Part shown: piece by piece, positions 49,986 through 62,595 of the stretch | Layout of the letters: every line of letters begins with the position of its first letter | Position numbering within the stretch: position 1 is the stretch's first letter | Assembly: GCA_020064725.1 (NCBI GenBank) | Contig: JAGTWJ010000006.1 | Location: forward strand, 682,001 to 746,000 | Reading direction: 5' to 3' | From: Drechslerella dactyloides | Taxonomy: Eukaryota > Ascomycota > Orbiliomycetes > Orbiliales > Orbiliaceae | DNA: 64,000 bases | Translations under genes and position numbers: made by a program | Notes under the pieces: generated by a model | Databases searched by the model: none | Told to the model about the DNA's origin: nothing | The model's input: only the letters and a program-made list of their open reading frames with translations

Positions 49986-51637
49986 TATTTAATCTATAAT
50001 ATAATATATACTACAAACTCATTATTAATAAAACAGATGAAATTTCCATTAAACTTAATCTTAATATAAGAATTTTCTTAATCTTTAGATATCCTATTTC
50101 TAATTTCTACTAATATTTTTAGAAATAAGTAAGTAATGTTTTAAATATCTACAAATACAATACTTGAGGATAGTTAGGATTTAATATCTTATACCAGCCA
50201 TGGGAGATATTGACTCTTTTTCTTCTGATTTATTAATTTTTTTTTAGCTATTATCTGAAGTATTTATCTAAAGTTTAGAGGTAAAATCTTAGTTTGTTAA
50301 CTCTAATATCAACTTGTTTTTAAAACAATAATATTACTAAGTATTTATAGTTGTAAAAATAATATCCTAGTCATTTTTCAGCCATTTTACCTAAAGAATA
50401 GTAGAAAAGTTAGTATCTAGCCAAAAATTTTCATAAAATAAAGAGAATTAGATATTTTTCTTATTAATACTAGAATCTTCTTGTATATATTAAACCCCTT
50501 AGACTCCCAGACTATATAAGTATCTTATAAATAAACCACATTATGGCTTTCTTCTATGTATTGTATGAAATCTTGTATAGCTGTAGGAATATTGGCTATT
50601 ATTAAATCTATTGGCTCTTAGGTTGACTCTGTTGGTTTGTATCTAACTTACTTTATAAGGTATTTCTTATTAACAAGGTCCTATACAAGGATGTGTTTTA
50701 TATGGTCCCTTACCATTTTGTATGTATTATTATATCTATTAATTAGATCTTTATTAATATTTTTACTCTTAAGTTAACTATATCTTATTTCTTTTAAAAG
50801 AAACTATTTTATATCTTTAGCTATAATACTAGCTAGTAATGTCTATCTTGTCTTGACTTTTAATTCTATAATTATGTATAAAGAGGTAAAATAAAAAGTA
50901 CAACAGTATAAAATAATTAGAGCTTTAAGTAATTTAAAAGTAGTTATGCTGGTGTCTGTATTAAGATTTATATGGTTGATTTATAAGTTAGGTTAGGTAA
51001 TATAGATAATTCTAGTACCAGAACTATAACATTATATTATTACTTAATTAAAGTATTCCACCAATATATAGCTAGAATATATAATATATTCCTAGTTAAA
51101 ATGTTGTATTTTACCAAAAAATCTACATAGATTTTATTTCATCCAAAAAGTAGGTAAAGAAAAAATAAATAATAAAAAGTTTAGCTAATAATAAGTGGTA
51201 CTGAATAAGAAGCAGCCCAAAACAACTAAGGATGGTATAAAAAAAACCTGTATAATAAATTTATTATATAAAAAGTTAATATAGAATCTTTGTTATATAG
51301 ATAATATTTTCTACTATAGTATATAAAATAACTATATATATAAGTTTTATTCTAGGTATTAATAGTATAAGAATAAATTATGTAGTATAATCTGTATAGA
51401 TAAACCTATATAAAGATCCTAGTATTGTAAATTATATTATTTATTATCTCAGATGAACTACCTTAATTATATTAACTCTATTTATTTTATCTTTACTTTT
51501 TTAAAATTAGTATTTAAAGATATTATTTTTGGGCTACAACTTTTCTTATTTCTTTTTTATTATAGATTATTATTTTTTTGTATTATTTAGCTGCTTTTCA
51601 TTATCTAGAATACCAACGACTTCCTTTAATAGTCGAC

Positions 51638-52274
51638 ATGAATGAGGTCTTTCAAAATATTCTTGAATCTGACCCCCCTGAGTTGATATACAGTGATTTG
51701 GAGATGTTTCCTGAAATTCATATGACGCATGACTCTGGTTATAACGCCCTCTGACCACGAAGCAGCCTCGCAGTTGATCAAAGTCTTGGATGAGGTGAAA
51801 GCTAATCTCAATCTCGAAGAGGAATTATTGGTGCTCAAGTTATAATGTAAGATAGATGAACTCAGATCTTTGGTAATAAAACAGGGTGAAGAACTAGTAG
51901 TATTTAAAATGGTTTTATATAATATTTAAAAGATGCTTAATATTGTGTATTAAAAAATGAGCTGAGATAGGATTGCTAAAAGTCTGGCACACCAGGTTAT
52001 AAAGACTTATTTCGATCTTTTTTAAAAATAAAATGAAAGTTTTATTTGAAGAATCTATATGGAGGTTTATCTTAATAATCATATATAGATATTGAGAGAA
52101 AAACTATCTTTAAAGCAATTAAAGAGATATTTAAAAAGAAAAACTATAGAAAATAATAAAATAGAATATTATGAAATGGTGATGAAGGAAAGAGAATTGC
52201 ATAATACCAAACAAGAAGATTTCAATAGTATGGGGGAGATATTAGTGAATATGATTGAATCCTATCTGGGTTGA
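51638..52274 (+). pseudogene. Decayed protein-like fragment, family unknown
   Basis: From ATG 51638 the plus strand reads MNEVFQNILESDPPELIYSD and on for about 38 codons. After a shift of frame near 51750 it continues as HEAASQLIKVLDEVKANLNL, stops at 51840, then resumes between further stops. A separate open piece, 52092-52274 (60 codons), is Lys/Glu-rich (MVMKERELHNTKQEDFNSMG). The start is clearly GC-richer than its surroundings. Could be one old ORF in two or three pieces, or unrelated pieces. Confidence 0.3.
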
Positions 52275-52333
52275 TAGGATAAAAATTATCTTCTAGAATT
52301 ACCGCCAGCTAAGAGGAATAGGGCAATCTGATA

Positions 52334-52340
52334 TACACAT

Positions 52341-52380
<40 letters not shown>

Positions 52381-52381
52381 G
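52334..52381. repeat. (CA)n(TA)n microsatellite
   Basis: A CA run passing directly into a TA run of about 24 bp. Confidence 0.9.
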
Positions 52382-55300
52382 TAGGCAAGCCTTTGTCGAT
52401 GTCATAGATATATTATGTAGCATTTTTGTAATTTTGCTACTAAATCATCTTGTAAACCAAACCCTCTAATTGTGTAGGTTTGGCTTGTAAGACTACTACT
52501 AAACCTAATTTGCTTTGTTTTTTGATTGATTTGCGATTTAATGTGAATAAAATGTTTCATAAGTTAGATGCTGTTAGCTGAAGCTATAAAACTGGTAAAT
52601 ATTGTTATCATGATATAAGTTACTTTTTGTCTATCTGTTTTTGAGACTTATCCAGATTGCTAAAACTTACTATTGATTTTCTGTTAGGGGGTGAGTCAGT
52701 GTATCCTAAGGTTTGTTATATATTTTAAACTTTTATTCTTTTTTCTTGTTTTTTAATATAAGTTATTGTAGTTGTAAGCTTCTATATGTCTAATGGTTAA
52801 TGGGATTGTTGGTATAGTTAGTAGAGTGGCTTGTAAAAGTGGTGTGTATGTATATAATTTTGTAATATATATGGTTAGGGTTGTTTAGTTGATGATATTA
52901 TTATAAGCTTTCTGTTATATTTACCTAGTAATAAGTTTTATAATTTTGAAGGTATAATGTTATTTGGATTATTTTTGATATTGTTATACTTATATTGTTA
53001 TATTTATGGGTAGTGGTGTACTAGCTACCTAATAAACTATATGAATGCCTTTTTTTTGCCAAAATAAGGGTATATTAATAGGGGCTTTAATTTTAAAGGC
53101 AGGGCTATAGTTCAAGTATAAACAGAAGTATGTATATGGTTGTTAATTGGTAGTCTGAATAAGTTGTGAGTTAAAAAGTTATAATTTAGAAAATATATAT
53201 ATTAGCCATAAACTTATGCTTTAATTATTTTTTGGTATGTGTGGATTAATAGTTTGAACCTTAGTGTTAGTTCCTTTAGGCTTTATTATGGTTTTCAAGA
53301 CTAATAAAAAAATAAGTATAGATTGTCTGTTAAATACTATAATAATTTCTTGGTCCTAGGTAGCTAATTTTTAAAAATATTATTTTTTTTGTTTTTTATT
53401 GTAAACAGGGAATAAATTGCTGTGGCTATTATATATAAATGTAAGTTTTGAATTTGAATTGTATATCATTTTAAGGTTTAAAGGTTTGGACTTCTGGTTT
53501 ACCCTACGAAGCTGTAATGTAGTAATATATTAAACTAATAAAAAATATTGTAAAAGGAAGATAAAGTTAATTAAGTAAACTAAATAAAGTTTCTTAGTGA
53601 TTGATAATGGTGTAGTATCTATAGGACCTATTATATACTAATGTTTATAGATAGATATATATATTTATTACTATACTATTAAGTTTTGAGATACTGAGAA
53701 TATGTAATAACGTGGGTTGTACTTGATCTAAGATATGAAGCTTGTCAGGTGAAAAAGTAACCAGAGAATCTTCTCCTTATGATAATTATTTATAGATTGG
53801 ATTTTTATTTATTTATGATATTTTGTTGGGTTACTGATTGGAAAGTAGCTGTTTTTAAAATAGTTGTGTGTTATTTCTAGATTTCTTATATAATACTTTT
53901 CATTAAGAGGGTAAGGATAAGATTTTTTTTGAGTGAGAAATTTTTGGCTATTATAGATGTGTTGAAGCACTATAAGGTCGCCCCTCTGTTTCCTAATAAG
54001 TTTTGTGTTGTATTGTGTAAGCTCAATCTAAGAGAAGTTGTCAAGCTCAACTATTGCTATCTTTTTTGGGTTGTCTTTTGTATAATCTAGGAATATTAAC
54101 TAAATGTGGATATAAAGTAGAAAGATTTTTTTCTGAGTATAAGTTATGGTAAGTATAGCAAAAGCTAATTTCTGTGTATCAGGAAGTAGAAAATTGGGGC
54201 TCTAAGATAAACTCACTATATTTGGCTTGATGGTATAATAATTAAAAGGTACTTTTAAGCTGTGTTTAGTGTCTGCAGTTATTAATTGGCCTGTTTCTAG
54301 AGTTGATAGATAATAAAATATAATACCATAGATAACAACTATAACTAAGATTAGATCAAAATCAAGTTTAGTATAAATGCTTAATAACTACTATATAATA
54401 TTAGAACACTTATCTTTATTATCTCGTAAGATACTAATAGGAGGAAATTTGAAAATATATAAAAGAACAAATTGATTTATGTTGTAGGAATTTTTAAGGT
54501 TTTTCAGACCCTGGATACTTTTTAAGGTAGAGAGATCTGGATTTATGGTTGTTAATACCTTGTATAGGTTGAAGAATTAGTATAATAGATTCAGACCAGA
54601 AACCAATGCAAGATGATAATATATATGGTCTTTGCTTGGCCGAAGCACTAATGAGTAAATATACTAAGTGTAAGCAGAATTATTCTACTGTCTGGGTTCA
54701 ACTTTATCACTACATAGTGGACTGTAGGGTGTTGTGAATCCCAGCGTAGCTATATGTCTAAGATATATAGTCCAGAAGAAATCTAAGCTTAGAAGAAGGC
54801 ATTGCATAGAAAGTAATTTGTTCCTGGATAAATAGAAAATTGTGTCTAGAGATATATGATTCACTAGTAAAAATCATGCTTCAATAGATAATAGATTTAA
54901 TATACCATTCTTCTACATCCTTAACAGGATTTAGTACATCAATATATGTTGCTGGAGTCCTCCAGAATTTAGCTAGAAGATAGCTATATAAAAATTATAA
55001 TAGCAGTCAAAAAAATCCTCATAAATAATAGTAAAACTTTTCTAAAAACCACTTTTCAGACACGATATTTATTAAGTTCTATTAATCAAAGACAAGAGAT
55101 TGAAATTAACATCTCTACACAACTTCTTATAACTGACAAAAAGACTATTAAGGCTATCAAATTTTATAGCTAAGAGATCTAAAGATAACTAAACAGTTAT
55201 TACCTGTAGCCATAGTCTATCAGACCACCAGAATTAATTTCCTAGAATAAAATCCAAAATAAACTTAATAGAAAGATTATATACCCAACTATCAGAAACA

Positions 55301-57741
55301 ACCTAAACTAAAGCCCAAGTAACAAAAATTAAAATAAGAGCACTAACAAAAGAAAACAAACTAGCAAAAAAAACCTTGAGAAAAATAATAACAAAAGTAA
55401 CAAGATTCTGAGTAACCAGAGAGCTACATGCAGGAGATAGAGAAACAGGAAGCATTAAACTAAAAACTAATAGCCTAAGAAAATAAAATATAAAAAGTAA
55501 TAGCAACAACAAAGCAGACATATTAATATTAAAAACTAATACCACAAGGCAAACACTAGATACTTTATCAGGTATAGGACAGCATCTTAGGATCTTTTTA
55601 ATTCTAGAGTTCAATTCAAATTTTCATTGACTTTTTTAAAATGATCAGCGCCCTAGCTAATACAGACAAGATAGAAGAAAGCAAAGAGTATAAGTATCAG
55701 AATCAAGACTCCCCTTTTTTATTAATAGATCAGGTTCTGTTAGACTTATTTTTATACCATCTAAGCTAGTTTAAACGTATTTCTCCTCTTTAATACTATT
55801 GTTATCAATATCTTTATAGTAAGAACTAAATACCATCACAAATAAAAAGAGTACAATCAATAACACCTTTCCAGCCTTCATAACTACTATCTCATTCAAC
55901 ATTAACATTATATCCCAGGTACTATATCACCACCCAGCAGTAATAATATTAACAATATATATAATTCTATTAATATAAATAATAGTTTCTTAATACTAGA
56001 TTTATGCTATTAAGTAATAAAACTTTGTTGAGTTTAAATAATTTTAATAAATAATTTCTAGGGCAAGTTCTAAATTTAATAACCATCCATAACTATAGAA
56101 TCTTGTACCCTTATTTATACTATTTCTAGGCCAGTCACATACTTACAGCAGGATAATTCTATAACATAGTTTCTTTTTTTTATAATAACTACCAGACACT
56201 TTTAATTAGCACTAAAAATAACCACTACAAATTCAGGATAAATTTCAATAACATAACATTTTTTAATTAATATCAACAATAATATTCTCTCAAAAGCTAT
56301 TACAATACTAAGCCAAAAATACTTCTCTATAAACCACAACTTAGTTATTAATACTAATACTTTAATATTTACCTAAAACATAAACTCTATAAATTTAGTT
56401 TATAAGACTACTTAGACTTTACTCAACCTATACATGTCTTTTTCCATCCATATAATACATATTGTATACACAATAACACCTAAATTTAAGTCTATAGTTC
56501 AACATCACAACAACACAATCTTCTTTTATTTTTTAATATTAAAACATAAAATTAATATTATTTTACCCTTTTATAATTAATTTATAGAAAAGTTATTCTT
56601 CTCTTATTTATAGCTAGACCAGTCTTCATACATCTTTAAATCATCTAAGAATATAATCAGCAGCCATTATACCAAATCACCATCACTACATTAAATTACT
56701 TAAAAATATCAATCTAGAATTCTAGACTTAGTAAATCTGCAGATTTTTTAAAGACTTCGAGTTTAAACAGATATATTAAGAGATCCCTTACATACTAAGA
56801 CAACATTATTACTAACATATTTCCAATCCCAGCATTTTGACTAGTTCCGAATTACAAATACAGCTATTTTCGCATTACAATTAGAAATTCTCAACAAAAG
56901 TATCACTTACAATTGTCGAATAAACCAACCCCTAATGATAGTATAAGCTTCATATATATTACCTACAACCAATTTACTTAATATTATAGTATTACACAAA
57001 GTTACATACTACTAGTATTCCTTGTCCATAAAGCCTTATACTCCTATCTTACCCCCCAAACTATTTGCTTCTAGATATCTATACTAATATCTACTTAAAC
57101 AAGATAGAAATATATTTAGCTATTTTTATTATCAGATAATTTTACTTATTTATAAAAGTTTAAATCAAATATTTAATATCTTAGTATAAAGTTTATTAAT
57201 TAAGAACTTAATCATATATATATACTATATAATAGTTATTATTAGATAAAATTTAAAAGTCATTATCTGTAGAAACTTAAGTTATTAGTAGCAGTAACCC
57301 TATATATATTTTATATTCAATAATATATATAGTATGATTAGAAAATTATTATAGAATTAACCAAAAGATTATCATATTATATAATATATAATTTTGTTTA
57401 TCTAAGACTTATAGTCTGTAATCTAGACTACAATATTACTGATGAATATATATAAAGAAGAATCTAGTTTATAAGTTATAATAGAGGATAATCTTAAGAT
57501 ACAGATTTAATTAATTATTAGATATTATAAATTAATAAGATTACTAAAAACTGCCCAAGAAACATATATAAAAATCTAAGTAAGGATAGTGATAAGCCTA
57601 TCTAAATTTATTTAGTTGACCTACCTTTCCAATTACCAATAAAGACTATGAAGGATACTTCAGCCTAAGCATATATTGCCAAGACATATTTGTGTGTGAT
57701 GATTTTATAAGTCATACTATTTATTAAGTGCATATGTTTAT

Positions 57742-57957
57742 ATAGATGATTATTTACAAGACATCAAAGCTCTGATGATTAATCATGTAAGGTATCTCTT
57801 ATTGTTTAGCCAGAAGGCCCAAATATTTAAAAATTCTAATAGAGATAAGCATACTTTCTTAAAGTTATATTATATTATTCCTCTATTAGATTCTCTTGAT
57901 CCCTTATCTGATTTTTTGCTTATTCTCTGTGTATATAGTTATAGTATCAACATCTAG
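57742..57957 (+). pseudogene. Decayed frame, family unknown
   Basis: 72 codons open to the TAG after SYSINI, in a region where chance frames are short. It reads AYVYIDDYLQDIKALMINHV, then KNSNRDKHTFLKLYYIIPLL. YIDD resembles the catalytic box of reverse transcriptases, but the residues around it do not fit Ty1, Ty3 or LINE enzymes that I know, so no function is assigned. Confidence 0.25.
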
Positions 57958-58702
57958 CTTCTACTATAGAAGATAAGATCACATTACTATAATATTATTA
58001 ACTTTAAAGCCAACTTCATACAGAAGCTTTGTTCAGATAATTGTATTTTCTATCTTACTATTTTAAAAAGTGTTCTCTTAACAAGAATAAACAATATAAT
58101 ATATAAGGATTAGTACCCTCAAACTATCTTACTAAGTCTGAACAAGCTTTTTTAGGTATAGCTTTAATAAATCAGAAATTATTAAAATAAAAAATCATAA
58201 GGTTAAGAAGTATTTTACTATTTAGTGAAATAACTTCCTTTACAAACATTTTTATGAAATAAATTATGAGATAGGCTAGGTATATACTATTATATAGAAT
58301 ATAATAATAGATTTTTAATTAGGACTACTATATCTTTTATAATAATTTACAGTCATGTAAAATGCTTATGCTTATTGCTTAATATCTTGGTGAGTATGAG
58401 TACTGAGTATAAAATATTAATATATCCTTAGAATATATATATTATAAAATATGTATTTAATTTCTTGAGAATTATTGGTTAATTTCTAGATATTAGTATC
58501 TTAATAGTTCTTATTATTTACTTTTATTATTATATACTCTAATTTCAATAGTTATCATTATATACCAAGAAATACCTATACCTTTCAGCTAGGAGTCAAA
58601 TAATAGTAACTAAGAGTCAGAACTTCGAAGCAAAGTACATTCTACCCAAGAACTTGGGCAGAAGTAGAACAATATGGTAGATAAGTAGACTGGGGCTGCT
58701 GC

Positions 58703-58800
58703 AATAGGCTATAAAACCAGAAAGCTATAATACATTAACATAACCCTAGTTAATAGGCTATAAAACCAGAAAGCTATAATACATTAACATAACCCTAGTT
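58703..58800. repeat. Perfect 49-bp tandem duplication
   Basis: Unit 58703-58751 is repeated exactly at 58752-58800 (starts AATAGGCTATAAAACC, ends AACCCTAGTT). Exact identity in a decayed region points to a recent event. Confidence 0.95.
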
Positions 58801-60226
58801 ACTCTAGTACATACATACTTCCTTGTTCTAAGATCTGGCAGTATTATATAGCAATCTAGGTTATAGAATATAAGTAGTTCAGCATATAGGGCAATTTACA
58901 CCAGACAGACTACATAGTAATTTGTATGATTATACTGTTATATAATCCATAATATAATCCAGACCAGACATGTTAGCATTTCAAATAGCTATACTCAGAA
59001 TAATCTCTAGTTTCAATTTATTGACACAAATGTAGTCACGGTAGCTGGTCAGGCAATGCTCAAACGAAGATTTTTTGAAAAATAGATAAAGTAGATTAAA
59101 CTGGTATTAGGCAGTCTAAACATTTGTTAATTCACATTTAATTTTGTTTATTTAATTATATTATGTTTTTAGTATGAGTTCTTTTTTATGATAGAGGTGT
59201 ATATTAACTTATGATATAGAGTGTATTTATGTTTTAAAAGGTTTGTAGCTTTAATAAAATCTTAGTTGTAGGGGTAGTTAGGGTATTTTATTATATGTCT
59301 AGGTATATTGTCTTTAGAAATGGGGGAGCTTATGAGCTTAAGACTATACAATATTATTTTGAAATATAAAGTATTAAATAATTAATGATTATTAGTGATC
59401 CTTAATGGCCCTTATTGGCTGCTTACTGATAACTCATATATATTTAACTCTGGTAGGGTGATGATGAGTAAAGTTGGTGTAATAATGCTGTAGTGATGTT
59501 GAAAAATAATAAAAAAAGATTAATGAAAAGGTAGTAAAGTATGGTTATTTATACTTGTATCTTTTAAAGTTTATTAATTATTTTGGTAACTTCCTATTTT
59601 CTAGATAATGTCTGAATTTGCTGGATTACTAGTTGGAGATTAAGTGGTCCCTTATGATATCATAATATTCCTAATTCTATACATTTTATATGAAAATTTA
59701 TAATATATATATATATAAATGGGATTTACAAGCCCTAATTCCAGTATATTGTAGAAAATACAATAGTATAATATATCTTTTTATATAAATAAAACCATAA
59801 GACAACAGAAAGAGGGAGCTAATAGAAGAAAAAACTAACTAAAAAAAAAGAATTTAAAACCAAATAAAAATATAAAGATAGTTAGATCTATTAAGAGAAA
59901 AGAACACAAAGCCAGCTGAAAAAGCTTAAGAGGAGATATAAAGCTGACTAGAAACATAAAACTTTAAAATTAGCTAGACAAGTAAGAGAAGCAGAAGAGT
60001 TAGTTAATAAGATTGTTCTTATTTTAGATACAAAAGCAATAAACACTATTTAACTAGTAAAAATATATATTTGGGAAGATAGAGATATTCATAAGGTTAA
60101 GTACTTTCAACAGCTGACAGCTTAAATTTACAGAACCACATACATATATATCTTACTTAAAAATAATAGTAAGATAGTGTATACAAGTTTGTATTTGTTG
60201 CCATAAAGTATCACAAGCAGATATCT

Positions 60227-60640
60227 CTAAAAAATGAATACTCTGAGATTCTATATCTGCTGTGGCTAACAAAGCAGCAGAGAAGTATTAAACAAGAGCT
60301 TCGCTCTGATCTACTGAAGCCTATTACAGAGCAAGGCGAGCAGAATAAGTTAGAGGAAGAGATCTTAATTAATATTAATAAAGATATATTTGCCCTTCTA
60401 AGTTATAGTTAGGGTTACCAAAAGCAGAGTCAAAAAAATAAATACTAGGATAAAACCTATAACAGGGACCACCAAAACAGGAACCACTAGGAGGACAATT
60501 AAGACAAGGAAGACTGGAATAAGGACCAGAAGGACTACTAAGATATGGACCAGCGCTAGTACCACAACAAGAACCAGGACAAGGATCACCACAGCCAGAA
60601 AAACCTAAGGAAGAGATAGTATCACAACTAGCTCAACCTT
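60227..60640 (+). pseudogene. Decayed Gln/Asn/Asp-rich frame
   Basis: 61 open codons (including QRSIKQELRSDLLKPITEQG) run to TAG 60410. The same frame then continues with stops only of CAG/CAA type through a hydrophilic tail (RDHQNRNH, DKEDWNKDQKDY, YHNKNQDKDHHSQKNLRKR). The tail resembles the low-complexity end of a retroelement Gag or another disordered protein. No domain recognised. The hydrophobic minus-strand frame over 60398-60592 is its mirror. Confidence 0.35.
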
Positions 60641-60861
60641 CTAACTTGATAATATCTTTTCATATAAAGTCCGTGCCAAAAAAGCACATACTGCGAAAAC
60701 AAGATCATACTTCAAATAGTAGCTAGTACCACCCCACAGGCTATCACATAGCACCACAGGCAAGAATCTTAGATATATATTTTAGAGTGGAATAATTTGA
60801 GCTTGTATATTTTGATTGGTAATAATTGTGTTAATAGTTCTTGCACATTAAAGGGGGCTAT

Positions 60862-60880
60862 TAACAGTTATTAACTGTTA
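60862..60880. repeat. Perfect short palindrome
   Basis: TAACAGTTA, one base, TAACTGTTA, inside a local run of related GTTAT/GTTAC words. Confidence 0.7.
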
Positions 60881-61745
60881 CTAGTGGTTACCAATGGTTG
60901 TTAACGGCTATTAGACATTTTTTCGATCTGTTTAAAATCAGAGCTGGGATCTATGGCCCTGTCTATATATTCTTCTGCAACCATTGATGCATCTCTATGG
61001 TTAGTCCATGGCGAGGAACTAGGATTTGTCGAGCCGAAGACACAAGTTAAATCATGGTACATATGGAAAGGCAACACCAACACAACTCAAACGGATATAA
61101 CTATAGAAATCTTGTCTTATCTTTTATTTATTTCCCTCTAGGATGCCCGTAATACAAGAGGTATCTATAACAAAGCAAAGCACAAAACGCAAAAAGCACC
61201 TTAGAACACTATACGCATACAATAAGATAAAAGGAAAGAACCCTTTACCTGTTGAAACTAAAAGGCTTGAAAAGAAGCTGCTGCCAAAGCACATACAGTC
61301 CCAGAACTCAAAAAAAGAAGAAAAAAAGTAGTAGTAATATTAGAGCAGTAATAAAGACCATATATAAAAGCATAGAAATATTTGCAGGGGAAGTCTTAAT
61401 ATCAAAAATAAAGCTAAAGAGAAATCTTAGTTGAGGGCTATTAGGCAGAATAAATAGACTTAATAGTTAGCTTTGAAAGTTTAAAAAGAAAGTTATCAAT
61501 TCCTTAGGTTCAAAATAGAGAGGGGTATTTACTTTACAAGATATCAAATCCAAAGTTTATAATTATTCAGAATAAGTTAATAACATATTATAGTTTAGTT
61601 AAAAGGAAAGACTCTTATAGCAAATACTTCCAACAAACCAAATCCAAGTAGAAGTAGGACCATCCTTTTTGACCTTAAATAATAAAAACTCTGTTAATAT
61701 AAGGCAGAATACTATTATTTATAATAGTAGCTCAGATAAGGGTAT

Positions 61746-61889
61746 CTAACTTTCACCTCCACAGATAGTAAGCTGTAAGAGACAAGGGATGATACCCCTA
61801 ACCTTTAGATCCTTTACAGCTTTATCAACAAGTTTACTAGCTTCAGCAGTTACATACTCCAGAACAGTAGTGATATAGACAATGGCCAT
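61746..61889 (-). pseudogene. Histone H2A.Z-like fragment
   Basis: A 47-codon minus-strand frame too short to stand out by length. It aligns without gaps to the histone-fold core of H2A/H2A.Z: IVYITTVLEYVTAEASKLV matches the alpha-2 helix region (VLEY, TAE), and VKDLKVRGIIPCLLQLTICG matches the segment before the docking domain, including KDLKV, which is typical of H2A.Z, and IxPxxLQLxI. I count about 25 identities over 45 positions against the H2A.Z consensus. Arg residues of the RHLQLAIRGDEE stretch are lost and the frame stops right after it. Upstream no N-terminal tail can be followed. It is best read as a decayed, possibly mutated, partial copy of a host histone gene, not a live gene. 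Confidence 0.6.
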
Positions 61890-62280
61890 AATATTATAAA
61901 AGTATAAGTCAGTATGATATCAACATCATGTATAGTTGGTATTCGAGGTTGGATGAAACCTGTACTAGAAGATCTTATCTTTAGTTCTAATCTTACATAA
62001 CCCTGGGTATCTTTTTCTTGAGGACGTTTAACACGACCGCATCAGAACTATAAGAGAAGGATAAGTAAGTATTACAATCTTACTCTCCTAAGCAACAGCA
62101 GAGATAGATCCTTTATAGAATAGAAGAATTCGTGAATATAGACCCAGGGCCTTGTTGTGTTATGTAATGCAGAGTATTGTACCTTTCCTACCCTTGAATC
62201 TCAGCTGCTTGTTGTTTCAATCCAAAGGTGACGGTGCTACAAGCGTTAGAGGCGCTGGGGTTTCTAACATAATTTAGTCA

Positions 62281-62595
62281 TACGAGGCTTAACTAGCTAT
62301 TAAACCTATAAAAATAAAATTTTAACCACCTAAACCACTATTAAATTCTACAATGTATATAACAACGCTATAGCAGCATAACAAACTTAAGGGAAGGGTA
62401 AGGTGCTACAGTAAATGCAGCAACGCTGGACACTATAAACAAACATGTCAAGATGCTTCTTAAATGTGGAAATAGCCTTTTCAACATGTATTTATAGCAT
62501 AGCTATAGCTGTCTGGCAGTAAATCGGTAGTTTCGTTTAGGTGGGGACTGAGGCGTCCCGCTCGCTTACATGCCCTGCTCGCTTATCCAACACGT
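62281..62595 (+). mobile_element. Truncated 3' end of a fourth pogo-type transposon
   Basis: The right end at about 62546-62595 finishes ATCCAACACGT. Read inward from that end it carries AAGCGAGCAGGG and AAGCGAGCGGGA starting at positions 12 and 29. Just inside is a transposase zinc-knuckle tail. No matching left end is seen upstream, and the base pair after the end is TG rather than TA, so the copy is truncated and its target duplication lost or mutated. The left boundary is uncertain. Confidence 0.75.
62368..62463 (+). pseudogene. C-terminal zinc knuckle of a pogo-type transposase
   Basis: The frame runs QHNKLKGRVRCYSKCSNAGH then YKQTCQDAS and TAA at 62461-62463. It fits the Cys-x2-Cys-x4-His-x4-Cys knuckle at the end of the other transposases if Tyr stands for the first Cys (TGC to TAC). 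A TAG lies just upstream in frame. 132 bp separate its stop from the element end, as in the 1723-3611 element (122 bp). Confidence 0.65.

Larger units (their letters stand above)
49988..62280. other. AT-rich desert with scattered relics
   Basis: About 12.3 kb, mostly TA-rich and full of stops. 55030-57100 tends to A/C richness on the plus strand (56461-56520 has 14 C and 3 G). Relics worth naming are listed separately: 51638-52274, 57742-57957, 60227-60640, 61746-61889, plus a CA/TA microsatellite, a 49-bp tandem repeat and a short palindrome. A minus-strand frame at 60901-61083 (FGSTNPSSSPWTNHRDAS) reads protein-like but is unassigned. About 62025-62272 is GC-richer and LTR-like in texture, without a target duplication that I can show. 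Confidence 0.6.

Noticed and set aside
55303..55614. Hydrophobic minus-strand frame, membrane-protein-like
   Set aside because: It mirrors a strongly A-rich plus strand; Leu/Val/Phe-rich frames are expected opposite A/C-rich DNA. No start context or domain.
57742..57800. Reverse transcriptase YIDD box
   Set aside because: Only the four residues match; spacing and neighbours do not fit known reverse transcriptases.
60398..60592. Minus-strand frame of Val/Leu repeats
   Set aside because: Complement of a Gln/Asn/Asp-rich plus-strand frame; composition artefact.
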